Positions 1-6,813 of a stretch of 17,891 nucleotides of DNA are shown here, piece after piece. A program made the position numbers and the translations under genes. The notes beneath the pieces are model-generated. The model had not been told where the DNA came from and did no database searches. It worked only from the letters and a program-made list of their open reading frames with translations. The number at the start of each line of letters is the position of its first letter. The stretch's first letter is position 1. Origin of the DNA: Pelotomaculum_C sp050950345 (lineage in GTDB: Bacteria > Bacillota > Desulfotomaculia > Desulfotomaculales > Pelotomaculaceae); assembly GCA_050950345.1 (NCBI GenBank), contig JBMNHK010000011.1, positions 1 to 17,891 of the forward strand, in the 5' to 3' direction.

Positions 1-99
1 TCTGTTTATGGCCATGCCGCAAAAATTTCATTTACTGCTGCCGCTCCACAGAGGGCTGATCATTTACCCCTTCTGCGGCGCAGGCCGGCCTGTTTCCCA

Positions 100-126
100 C
101 CCTTCCGCACCGCGGAGGGGCTTTTT
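100..126 (+). terminator. Rho-independent terminator of an upstream gene
   Basis: A 9-bp stem (100-108 pairs with 112-120, one G-T wobble) closes a 3-base loop and is followed directly by CTTTTT (121-126). It would end transcription entering from the left. No protein in bases 1-99 is recognisable, so the gene it serves lies mostly or wholly outside the window. Confidence 0.7.
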
Positions 127-155
127 CATGCCCACCCGGCAACCACAGCCAGAAT

Positions 156-184
156 TTTACAGTTCCTCATTGTCCAGTTACACT
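156..184 (+). promoter_or_regulatory. Candidate sigma-A promoter for the DUF1659 gene
   Basis: TTTACA (156-161) and TACACT (179-184) are separated by exactly 17 bases. They match the TTGACA/TATAAT consensus at 5/6 and 4/6. The start of transcription would fall near 191, about 25 bases before the DUF1659 start codon, just after the upstream terminator. This is sequence resemblance only. Confidence 0.4.
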
Positions 185-217
185 TGTTACAGAACATCAA
201 ATAAAGGAGGTGACAAC

Positions 218-445
218 ATGGCAGTAAGCAGCAATCCTTTGGGTGGCCGCCTGCAGCTCCGCCTGATCGTGGGGATGGATGACAAAGGTAATCATATTTA
301 TCGTACACGGTCCTATGCCAACGTGAAGCCGGCGGCTACCGACCAGGCCGTCTACGACGTGGGCAGCGCCCTGGCCAACCTGCAGGAGCATGATCTGGAA
401 GAAGTGCGTCGTGTCAGCGAATCCGTGCTTATTGAAGAGCCGTAA
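218..445 (+). CDS. DUF1659 domain-containing small protein
   Basis: A 75-residue protein matching the DUF1659 pattern: an N-terminal LQLRLIVG strand, then DDKGNHIYRTRSYANVKP, then a helix around ATDQAVYDVGSALANLQ and an acidic tail. The family is small, widespread in Firmicutes and of unknown function. The ATG at 218 is chosen because a near-perfect site AAAGGAGGTGA (203-213) lies at ideal spacing. The reading frame is open back to base 8, but that extension crosses the terminator and candidate promoter and has no family similarity. It leads a row with DUF2922, YvrJ and an amidase, an arrangement known from Bacilli and Peptococcaceae. I see no signal peptide or membrane segment. Confidence 0.85.
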   Translation: MAVSSNPLGGRLQLRLIVGMDDKGNHIYRTRSYANVKPAATDQAVYDVGSALANLQEHDLEEVRRVSESVLIEEP

Positions 446-497
446 AAGAGCAGGGCAGGGAACTGATGCTTATTAATCAGGAAAGGAGGAAATAGCT

Positions 498-716
498 TTG
501 GAAGAAACCTTACGCCTTATTTTCCGCAACGCGGAAGGGAAGACTGTGACGATGTCCGTAAAGGATCCTGTCGACCCCCTCAACAGCGTAGACGTTGAGG
601 CCGCCATGGACCTGATCGTCAACTCCGATATCTTTGAGACCAGCGGCGGCAGTATTGTCGAAAAAGTCAAAGCTGAAGTAGTGGCACGCGATGTAACCAC
701 TATCCTGGAGTTCTAA
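498..716 (+). CDS. DUF2922 domain-containing small protein
   Basis: A 72-residue protein with the DUF2922 layout: an N-terminal strand (EETLRLIFRNAEGKTVTMSV), a DP..P...VDV.AAMDLIV helix and a C-terminal strand carrying ARDVTTILEF. The family has no established function and is typically encoded right after DUF1659, as here with a 52-base gap. The start is TTG 498, supported by AAAGGAGGA at 482-490 with 7-base spacing; no in-frame ATG gives the conserved N-terminus. It looks intact and has codon use like its left neighbour. Probably co-transcribed with DUF1659. Confidence 0.85.
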   Translation: MEETLRLIFRNAEGKTVTMSVKDPVDPLNSVDVEAAMDLIVNSDIFETSGGSIVEKVKAEVVARDVTTILEF

Positions 717-739
717 AAAACAACCTGTTTAATGTTTTA

Positions 740-794
740 AAAAGCTTGAGACAGAAAGGAACAGCTAGTGATCGCTGCTCCTTTCTGAGCTTTT
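740..794 (+). other. Strong intergenic hairpin between DUF2922 and YvrJ
   Basis: Bases 752-765 pair with 774-787 (13 of 14) around an 8-base loop. An outer AAAAGCT/AGCTTTT arm pair (740-746 with 788-794) is separated from it by a 5-base bulge on the left side only. Only four T's end the structure, so it is at best a partial terminator or attenuator that could lower expression of YvrJ and the amidase. It may instead protect or process the mRNA. Confidence 0.5.
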
Positions 795-839
795 CAAGCA
801 TATTTCAAGCAGATAAATAACTAATAAAGAGGTGATCCC

Positions 840-987
840 ATGGGGTAGAAGAATTGATCCCCTGATTGCGAATATAGGTTTCCCTGTTGTGGTCAGCCTT
901 TACCTGCTCATCCGCATCGAAAACAAGCTGGATGAGCTCTCGGCCTGTATCAAAGAATTGAGCAGCAATGTTGCCAAAATGTTATAA
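840..987 (+). pseudogene. YvrJ family small protein, broken by two single-base losses
   Basis: The ribosome binding site AAAGAGGTGA precedes ATG 840, but that frame stops at its third codon. Adding one G to the GGGG run (842-845) and one C to the CCCC run (859-862) restores a 49-residue protein that begins MGVEELIPLIANIGFP and continues VVVSLYLLIRIENKLDELS. This is the YvrJ pattern: a short N-terminus, one membrane helix, then a short amphipathic tail. With both bases added the length becomes exactly 50 codons. The downstream frame is open from a GTG at 832, but that codon lies inside the ribosome binding site. Function of the family is unknown. Either a decayed gene or two sequencing errors in homopolymers. 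Confidence 0.7.
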
Positions 988-1002
988 AGGAGATTGGATG
1001 AC

Positions 1003-1892
1003 GTGAAAACGAGCTATATAATTGATCACATCCCCAAGGATACCCCGTACAACCGGCGGCCGGGCCTGCCCCTGGCCCCGGAATATATTACGGTGCACTC
1101 TACCGGCAACCCCAGCTCCACGGCCCGCAACGAACGGGCTTGGCTGACCAACCTCGCCAACAAAAGAACCGCCTCCTGGCACATCTGCGTTGATGAAAAG
1201 GAAGTTATAGAGGCCATCCCTTTAAGCGAGGTGGCCTGGCACGCCGGAGACGGTGCCAGCGGCCCCGGCAACCGCAAATCCATTGCCATAGAAATTTGCG
1301 AAAGCGGCGACCGGGCAAAGACTCTGGAGAATGCAGCAGAACTAACAGCAAGACTTCTGCGGGAAAGGAACTGGGGAACGGAGCGGCTGCGCCGGCACTG
1401 GGACTGGAGCGGCAAGGCCTGCCCGCGCATCTTCGTGGCGGATAACTGGGCCGGCTGGGAAAACTTCAAACGCGATGTCCAAAAGCATCTGGAAAGCAGT
1501 AACGAAGAACAAGCAGCGCAAAAGCACCCTGAGGGTAGTTCCAAAGAACACACAGCCCCAAGACACCCTGAGGACAGCACCAAAGAGCAAACGGTGCAAA
1601 GGCACCCCGCGGCAGCCCCGAAACCCTGCCGCAGATCCAGCGCCGCGTGGAAGGCACCCTGAACGGCCGCCCTGTGGAATTTGAGTCGTACCTCATCAAC
1701 AACACCGCCTACGTCCCCCTGCGCCCCCTGGCCGCGGCCCTGGGACTGCAGCTTGAATGGAAGGAGGGACAATACCATATCCTTACCGGAACTGTTACCG
1801 GGGCTGGAACAGGGGTTGTTGCCAAAACTGTTTCCAAATCCGTTGCTAGAGCCGTAACCGGAACTGTTACCGGAGTCAGCGATGATAAATGA
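1003..1892 (+). pseudogene. N-acetylmuramoyl-L-alanine amidase with C-terminal stalk-like domain, one frameshift
   Basis: The N-terminal ~150 residues are an Amidase_2 (T7-lysozyme-like) domain that would cut the MurNAc-L-Ala bond of peptidoglycan. Zinc ligands are read as H32 (VHSTGNP), H132 and C140 (HWDWSGKACPR), with K138 as a catalytic-site residue. A linker of 13-residue repeats follows. The first frame ends at 1662, but from about 1620 another frame encodes PETLPQIQRRVEGTLNGRPV and YVPLRPLAAALG, resembling the copper-amine-oxidase-like stalk domain, then a Thr/Val/Gly-rich tail to 1892. Adding one C in the CCCC run at 1616-1619 joins them into 296 residues. GTG 1003 is chosen because AAAGGAGA (986-993) is 9 bases away; TTG 994 is too close. 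No signal peptide is seen, so export or phage-like release is unclear. Confidence 0.7.
1483..1599 (+). repeat. Three tandem 39-bp repeats in the amidase linker
   Basis: Three head-to-tail 39-bp units (1483-1521, 1522-1560, 1561-1599) encode KHLESSNEEQAAQ, KHPEGSSKEHTAP and RHPEDSTKEQTVQ. A partial fourth unit begins RHP at 1600. The period is an exact multiple of three and the protein pattern is better conserved than the DNA, so the units are probably a selected hydrophilic spacer between the catalytic and stalk-like domains. Confidence 0.85.
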
Positions 1893-1935
1893 TCAAAAAA
1901 AACTTATTCTCCCGTTCCTTCGCAACAAAAAAGTA

Positions 1936-1966
1936 GGCCCTGCTAAAGCAGGGTCCTTTTCTTTTT
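1936..1966 (+). terminator. Rho-independent terminator after the amidase
   Basis: Bases 1936-1943 pair with 1948-1955 (one G-T wobble) around the loop TAAA, followed by TTTTCTTTTT (1957-1966). It lies 44 bases after the amidase stop and ends the DUF1659-amidase unit. Bases 1967-2072 hold nothing else I recognise. Confidence 0.85.
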
Positions 1967-2072
1967 GTGCACATTACTTTTTCCAGCTCTGTTGCGGTTT
2001 TGAATTTACCTGTGTCTACTTATCTCAGGTGGCAATTATACACCTAGGTACTCTTAACAAACGAACGTGAAC

Positions 2073-2246
2073 TTATGAGGCCGAACCTATCTGTAATAAA
2101 CCATCTCTAATAAGTTCGCCAAGGTGAAAAAGATTATTGGAAATTTCAAGTCCTGCCCCACTAATGGCCTGTGCAATCAGGTAGCCTGCGATAACAATTG
2201 CAATAGCAATTATAATTTTCCCTATCAAATCCTGATATTCTTTCAT
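2073..2246 (-). CDS. Small single-helix membrane protein, unrecognised
   Basis: A 57-residue protein beginning MKEYQDLIGK. Residues about 10-31 (IIIAIAIVIAGYLIAQAISG) form one strongly hydrophobic helix after a short polar N-terminus; the remaining ~26 residues look amphipathic (LFHLGELIRDGLLQIG). I do not recognise the family. ATG at 2246 is chosen because GAGAGG lies 10 bases upstream on the minus strand; a TTG 18 bases earlier overlaps that site. It follows a coiled-coil reading frame on the same strand by 19 bases, suggesting a two-gene unit pointing away from the legionaminic operon. Size and composition are typical of small membrane partners or regulators, but no function is claimed. 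Confidence 0.6.
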   Translation of the reverse strand: MKEYQDLIGKIIIAIAIVIAGYLIAQAISGAGLEISNNLFHLGELIRDGLLQIGSAS

Positions 2247-2265
2247 TATTTCGTTTCCTCTCAAA

Positions 2266-2443
2266 TTATTGTTTCAGTTCTTCGGATAACTCCAGCAGGG
2301 GCCGGGCCTGGCTGCCCTTATCGGATAGGATAACGGCCTCCTTTTTGGCCAGCAGTTCCCGGTACTCATCCTCCAGAGCAGCCAGCGATTCCAATTGCTT
2401 GCTTCCATTTATTCTATTTTACAGCTATGGATTCCTGCTCCAT
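2266..2443 (-). pseudogene. Remnant of a small coiled-coil protein, possibly Spo0E-like
   Basis: The minus-strand frame ending at 2266 encodes LESLAALEDEYRELLAKK and, after AVILSDKGSQARP, LLELSEELKQ: charged, Leu-rich and helical, with codon use like the GC-richer flanks. In frame there is only a TTG start (2394) without a ribosome binding site. Removing one A from the run near 2417 joins it to an ATG at 2443 and gives 58 residues beginning MEQESIAV. The L..L..EY.ELL ... LSEEL pattern weakly recalls Spo0E-like phosphatases, but the conserved S-x-x-L-D ends as SEELK, so this is only a guess. It could be a truncated relic of some other coiled-coil protein. Confidence 0.35.
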
Positions 2444-2772
2444 GCTTACAGTTTGAGGAGGATTCTATCTCAATTTGCTAATCATCGAAAGGTTGGCGAT
2501 GAATGATCTGTTTTTAAAATTTGAAAGGGATTGTTGAACATGCTGGTTTTGTCCAGGAACACGCACGATAAACTGGTTTGAGATTTTTGAATTGAGTTTA
2601 CTGTAAAAGGGGCCGGGGAGATCCTTTTCTGACCCTTGATGGCTAAAAAAGGCAGGATCTTGATCATTTTTGTCTAATATAATCTAACAACCAATAATAT
2701 ACATTTATTTTTATATCAGGTGGTGAATGGTTAACATAAAGAAAATAAAGATAACCGGGGGGGATTAGCGAA
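2444..2772. other. Gene-poor spacer upstream of the legionaminic operon
   Basis: No convincing gene is seen in these 329 bases. A minus-strand frame of 61 codons (2482-2667) lacks a ribosome binding site and any family pattern. AGATCC (2619-2624) and GGATCT (2655-2660) with inner T and A runs form an imperfect inverted repeat. TATAAT at 2678-2683 is a perfect -10 hexamer, but no -35 box lies at 16-18 bases, so an operon promoter is likely here yet not located. Base composition drops sharply towards AT after about 2660. The stretch could hold a worn insertion-sequence fragment; I cannot show it. Confidence 0.4.
2757..2763 (+). promoter_or_regulatory. G7 tract serving as the legB ribosome binding site
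   Basis: Seven consecutive G's end 9 bases before the TTG start of legB. GGGGG can pair with the 16S CCUCC end using one G-U pair, and there is no other Shine-Dalgarno sequence nearby. A homopolymer placed here could change length and hence translation of the first operon gene. Confidence 0.5.
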
Positions 2773-3744
2773 TTGCGGGTTTTAGTAACAGGCGCCGGCG
2801 GCTTTATCGGTTCTCACCTTACGGAAAGATTGGTACAGGCAGGTTATGAAGTAAGAGCATTTATTCATTATAATTCCCTGAGTCGCTGGGGGTGGCTTGA
2901 AAAGAGTCCCTTTAAAAGTCAGATAGAAGTGTATATGGGTGATATCAGAGATTATGATAGTGTCAGGGATGCAGCCAAAGGGATAAATATGATATTCCAC
3001 CTTGCGGCACTTATCGGTATCCCCTATTCATATAAATCACCACTGGCTTATATCAAGACAAATATTGAAGGTACATATAATATCCTGCAGGCGTCATTAG
3101 ATGAAGGATGCACGCGTATAGTACATACTTCAACCTCTGAGGTCTATGGGACAGCCCAATATGTGCCAATTGATGAAAAGCATCCCCTAAATGCCCAGTC
3201 CCCTTATGCTGCTACCAAAATAGCGGCTGACCAAATGGCTTTGAGTTACTACCGATCGTTTGGTTTGCCTGTGGCTATTGCCCGCCCTTTCAACACTTAT
3301 GGCCCCCGGCAGTCTGCACGGGCGATCATTCCGACAATAATCACGCAAATTTTAGAAGGTACACCTGCGCTAAAACTAGGCAGCCTTGTTCCCACCAGAG
3401 ATTTCAACTATGTTCAGGATATCGTAGATGGTTTTCTTGCTATTGCCTTTTCTGAAAATGTAGATGGCGAAGTGTTCAACATTGGCAGCGGTAGAGAAAT
3501 AAGTATTGGCGATTTGACCGGTGAAATAATTAAACTTACGGGGAAGATTGTCGATATAATAAATGAGGAGCAGCGTGTTCGTCCCAGCAAGAGCGAAGTT
3601 GAACGTTTGCTTTGTGATAATAGGAAAATTAAGCAGTTAACAAATTGGGAAACAAAGTTTTCTTTCGAAAAGGGGTTAAAGGAAACAATAGATTGGATAG
3701 ATGAAAATTTAGGTCACTATAAACCGGGTACCTATAACATCTGA
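2773..3744 (+). CDS. legB: NAD-dependent 4,6-dehydratase LegB
   Basis: First committed enzyme of legionaminic acid synthesis. It removes water from a nucleotide-linked N-acetylglucosamine (GDP-linked in Campylobacter) to give the 4-keto-6-deoxy sugar. The 323-residue extended SDR protein shows the Rossmann motif TGAGGFIG (6-13), HLAALIGIPYSY (76-87), STSEVYG (120-126) and the catalytic SPYAATK with Y145 and K149. The early LIGIPYSY and later FNTYGPRQSARAIIP segments are typical of the LegB/EDH_00030 subgroup rather than general GalE or RmlB proteins. The start is TTG 2773, giving the MRVLVTGAGG N-terminus directly; its binding site is a G7 run. LegC starts 11 bases after its stop, as expected for this pair. 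GDP versus UDP preference is inferred from the PtmE-like gene further on. Confidence 0.9.
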   Translation: MRVLVTGAGGFIGSHLTERLVQAGYEVRAFIHYNSLSRWGWLEKSPFKSQIEVYMGDIRDYDSVRDAAKGINMIFHLAALIGIPYSYKSPLAYIKTNIEGTYNILQASLDEGCTRIVHTSTSEVYGTAQYVPIDEKHPLNAQSPYAATKIAADQMALSYYRSFGLPVAIARPFNTYGPRQSARAIIPTIITQILEGTPALKLGSLVPTRDFNYVQDIVDGFLAIAFSENVDGEVFNIGSGREISIGDLTGEIIKLTGKIVDIINEEQRVRPSKSEVERLLCDNRKIKQLTNWETKFSFEKGLKETIDWIDENLGHYKPGTYNI

Positions 3745-3755
3745 AGGTGCTGAAA

Positions 3756-4859
3756 TTGAACCAGATAAAGATTCCTCTGGATTGGCCAAATATTGGGGAG
3801 TTAGAAAAAGAATATGTTGTAAAAGCTCTGGAAAGCGGGTTTGTATCATCAGCAGGCCCGTTAATAAGAGAATTTGAGGATGGTTTTACGTCCTATTTGC
3901 AATGTAAAAATGCTGTCTCCGTGGTGAACGGAACCAGCGGGCTGCACCTTGCCCTGCGTTTATTGAATATCGGGCCGGGTGATGAAGTTATTGTCCCTGC
4001 CCTGACCTTTGTTGCGAGTGTTAACCCGATCATCTATGTGGGAGCGACCCCGGTAGTAGTCGATGTTTTACCTGACACCTGGACAGTGGATCCGTTGCAG
4101 ATCAAAAAATCAATAACTAGCCGGACAAAAGCCATTATTCCTGTCCATCTCTATGGCAACCCTGCCGATATGGACGCTATAATGGAGATTGCCCGGCAAT
4201 ATAATCTGTTTGTGATTGAGGATGCCACCGAGTCGCTTGGCTCCACATATAAAGATAAATATACAGGGACATTTGGCGATCTAGGGGTTTTTAGCTTTAA
4301 CGGAAACAAGGTAATCACTACCGGTGGCGGCGGAATGGTCGTTACCGATCATGATGAGTTGGCTCAAAAGGCAAGGCTTTTGGTGAACCAGGGGCGGGAG
4401 GCCGGCGTAAAGGAGTACAGCCATCAGGAGATTGGCTATAATTTCCGCTTAACAAATATCCAAGCGGCATTGGGCCTCGCTCAAATGAAAAGATTGCCGG
4501 AATTTCTTGCAGTAAAAAGGCGACATGCCCGCATATATCAGCAGAAGCTGCAGGATGTTCCCGGGATTAAGTGGCAGAGCGAACTCGCTGGGGCAGAAAG
4601 CAACTGGTGGCTGTTTTCTATTGTAGTTGAAGATGATTTTTGGGAAGATAAACATTCTGTAATGTCCAGACTGATATCTAAGGGCATTCAGGTGCGCCCT
4701 TTATTCAAGCCTATCGACCAGCAGCCTTGTTACTCAGGATATAAGATGCCGAAATGCGAAGTAGCTGATTATTTATACAAAAGGGGCATCAACCTTCCAA
4801 ATGCCAGTTTTTTAACAGAAGAAGATATAAAAGCAGTGTGCAGGGAGCTAATAAGATAA
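3756..4859 (+). CDS. legC: PLP-dependent aminotransferase LegC
   Basis: Adds an amino group from glutamate to C4 of the keto sugar made by LegB, giving the 4-amino-4,6-dideoxy sugar. It is a 367-residue DegT/DnrJ/EryC1/StrS family member, fold type I. Visible motifs are VVNGTSGLHLAL (cofactor phosphate site), VPALTFVASVNPI, VIEDATESLGS (Asp binds the PLP nitrogen) and FSFNGNKVITTGGGG, whose Lys (about 185) forms the Schiff base. The N-terminal IPLDWPNIG...GFVSSAG matches LegC proteins. TTG 3756 is preferred since AAGGTG (3744-3749) sits at good spacing; a GTG at 3747 overlaps that site and would add three residues. Intact and full length. Confidence 0.9.
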   Translation: MNQIKIPLDWPNIGELEKEYVVKALESGFVSSAGPLIREFEDGFTSYLQCKNAVSVVNGTSGLHLALRLLNIGPGDEVIVPALTFVASVNPIIYVGATPVVVDVLPDTWTVDPLQIKKSITSRTKAIIPVHLYGNPADMDAIMEIARQYNLFVIEDATESLGSTYKDKYTGTFGDLGVFSFNGNKVITTGGGGMVVTDHDELAQKARLLVNQGREAGVKEYSHQEIGYNFRLTNIQAALGLAQMKRLPEFLAVKRRHARIYQQKLQDVPGIKWQSELAGAESNWWLFSIVVEDDFWEDKHSVMSRLISKGIQVRPLFKPIDQQPCYSGYKMPKCEVADYLYKRGINLPNASFLTEEDIKAVCRELIR

Positions 4860-4942
4860 ACAGAATGGCCTAACTCAAATTAATCTGCATGGCAATGCTT
4901 GTTTTTTGGTGTAAATATACTGTGTTGAAAGGAACAAAGCAA

Positions 4943-5611
4943 ATGAACAATCTTAATATCAGTACCTGGGAACAAGTATATTCGGTAGGAAGAAGTTTAC
5001 TTATTTGGCCAGATGAGAATGTTGTATCGTCTCTTAAGCGTAACCAATCAAAACTAAAAAAAGGTATAGACATTGCTTGTGGTGCCGGGAGACATACACT
5101 GCTAATGGCTCAGATGGGGATAAATAGTATTGGTATTGATAGTTCTTTAGCTTCGATTAAATTCGCTAAGCAAAGAGCAGCAGAATTGAATTTACAAAAT
5201 GTACAATTTATTAACGGTAAGGCTCAGGATTTAGATTATCCTTCAGGGGATTTTGACGTAGCAATAGTGTGGGGACTTATTCATTATCTTGAAAAGGAGG
5301 ATCAACTAAGGGTTCTTAATACAGTTAAAAGAATTCTAAAATCCGGTGGCCTGTTGCTATGCACACTTAGATCTACAGATGATAGCAAAATGGGCAATGG
5401 CAAACTGGTTGGAACAAATCAATACATAGTAGATTATTTTGATTCGGGAACGAAGCAGGCAAAACAGACAGTTATGTATTTTTGGGATGAAATTGCTGTT
5501 AGGGAGACCCTTAAAGGGTTTAGTACCCTTCGCTTAGGACACAGAAATTTAAAACCAATTAATCTCCTGGATACTACGATATCCCATTGGTTGATTGAAG
5601 CAATTAAGTAG
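4943..5611 (+). CDS. Class I SAM-dependent methyltransferase
   Basis: A 222-residue methyltransferase with motif I GIDIACGAGRH (41-51), an acidic residue after strand 2 (GID, D66) and the post-motif strand FDVAIVWGLIHY (104-115); it lacks any membrane segment. The acceptor cannot be read from sequence. Within a legionaminic operon and directly before an ATP-grasp ligase, N-methylation of an acyl substituent on the sugar is a reasonable inference. The start ATG 4943 has GAAAGG 10 bases upstream; a frame extension to 4889 has no binding site and reads unlike protein. The preceding 83-base gap is the largest within the operon and may hold an internal promoter. The gene is visibly more AT-rich than the flanks of the window. 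Confidence 0.8.
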   Translation: MNNLNISTWEQVYSVGRSLLIWPDENVVSSLKRNQSKLKKGIDIACGAGRHTLLMAQMGINSIGIDSSLASIKFAKQRAAELNLQNVQFINGKAQDLDYPSGDFDVAIVWGLIHYLEKEDQLRVLNTVKRILKSGGLLLCTLRSTDDSKMGNGKLVGTNQYIVDYFDSGTKQAKQTVMYFWDEIAVRETLKGFSTLRLGHRNLKPINLLDTTISHWLIEAIK

Positions 5612-5627
5612 GATTGGTTAGATAATT

Positions 5628-6782
5628 ATGTATGAATATGTAATTTCCGTAGGAGCTGGTATTAATCAATTACCTTTAATAAGGAGACTTATAGAACAAG
5701 GATACAAGGTGGTTGCTTTTGATCAAAACGAAAATGCTCCTTCAAAGCCATATTGTTGGCAGTTTAAACCGATTAGTACGTGGGATGCAGAAAAGGCAAT
5801 ACTTTGGCTAGAAAGCCTTGAGGTTAAATTTAAAGGGGCCTTGTGTTTTTCTTGCGGTAAGGCTATAGAAACACAGCAGAAAATTATTAAACACTTTAAC
5901 TTAAAAGGGCGATTACCAAATGGTTTTATTAACCTATGCTCCAATAAATTATATTTAAGAAAGGAATTGCAAAGTTTTGGATTGAGCACTCTCATAGAAC
6001 ATCAAGCAAGGGAAATAAAGAACTCTACTTTCTTGGGAGCAGATAGTTATATAGTTAAAGAATGCTCTGGTATTGCAAGTAAGAATGTCTTTCTTATGGA
6101 TAAAGAGGAGCTTTTAACTTTTATAGATAATGATAAGAATAAAAATGATTTTTTAGTTCAGGAATACCTAACTGGGGATGAATTGCGAGTAATTGCTTTT
6201 ATTCAAAATGGGAAGCCAAGGTTTATTGGGGTATTGAGCAGACAGAATCTTATAGGTACATTTTTCGTGGGAAGGTTTATTCCAATTATAGTCGAAAAAT
6301 GGGTGAAAAAACTGCTTAGAGATCTTATTAGTAGTTTTTCTCTAAAGAATGCTGTTCTTAAAATAGACCTTATCAAAAAAGACGAACGAGTAGAAGTTTT
6401 GGAAATTAACCCCGAAATTCCAGGAGATTATTTCGAAATAGTTGTTGCACCATTAATTTATAGTTATTCCTTTATAAAAAACTATATAAATTTGTTTTTA
6501 GGAGAAGAAGTTAAACCTTTAACTAATTCTCTAAAACATGGGTATTGTTTTGATTATATATATAATCTCAATGATTATGCGATTGAAGTTGATTATGGGA
6601 TGCTGAAGGCCCATATTAAAGCATGCTTTAAGGGAAAAAATTTTAGACTTTTGCAAATCCAAAGAAACTATGCTTCTGCAATTTTCCCTCGAAGCAACCT
6701 AGATGCAATTTTTGGTATACTTCATAATGATATTGAAACACCCCATTTTGAAGTGAACAAGCGTTTAATAAAGCAATATTGA
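5628..6782 (+). CDS. ATP-grasp ligase-like protein 1
   Basis: A 384-residue protein with an N-terminal Rossmann-like pre-ATP-grasp region (VISVGAGINQLPLIRRLIEQG) and an ATP-grasp core. Visible elements are YIVKECSGIASKNV (lysine 144), VQEYLTGDELRV (179-188), VLKIDL with D247, and VLEINPEIPGD with E259 and N261 for magnesium. Such enzymes join a carboxylate, via an acyl phosphate, to an amine or similar nucleophile. The substrate is unknown; I infer that it acylates an amine on the nonulosonate or a precursor. ATG 5628 has only a weak upstream GGATTGG. The gene is strikingly AT-rich (16 G/C in bases 6541-6600), unlike the Maf gene (39 G/C in 17221-17280), which suggests separate acquisition. 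The C-terminal ~100 residues are not recognised. Confidence 0.75.
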   Translation: MYEYVISVGAGINQLPLIRRLIEQGYKVVAFDQNENAPSKPYCWQFKPISTWDAEKAILWLESLEVKFKGALCFSCGKAIETQQKIIKHFNLKGRLPNGFINLCSNKLYLRKELQSFGLSTLIEHQAREIKNSTFLGADSYIVKECSGIASKNVFLMDKEELLTFIDNDKNKNDFLVQEYLTGDELRVIAFIQNGKPRFIGVLSRQNLIGTFFVGRFIPIIVEKWVKKLLRDLISSFSLKNAVLKIDLIKKDERVEVLEINPEIPGDYFEIVVAPLIYSYSFIKNYINLFLGEEVKPLTNSLKHGYCFDYIYNLNDYAIEVDYGMLKAHIKACFKGKNFRLLQIQRNYASAIFPRSNLDAIFGILHNDIETPHFEVNKRLIKQY

Positions 6783-6813
6783 GAAATATTGAGAGAATAA
6801 AGGTGAAAGTAAA

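Noticed and set aside
8..217. Upstream in-frame extension of the DUF1659 gene to an ATG near base 8
   Set aside because: It crosses a clear terminator and a candidate promoter, and the strong ribosome binding site at 203-213 fixes the start at 218.
1026..1778. Long open frame of 250 codons antisense to the amidase
   Set aside because: Low-complexity Leu/Ser/Cys-rich translation with no family pattern; it mirrors the GC-rich coding strand and has no binding site.
2482..2667. 61-codon minus-strand frame in the spacer before legB
   Set aside because: No ribosome binding site and no family resemblance; composition not coding-like.
2678..2683. TATAAT as the legB operon promoter
   Set aside because: The -10 is perfect, but the nearest TTGATC (2660-2665) is only 12 bases away, too short for a sigma-A promoter; kept only as a hint.
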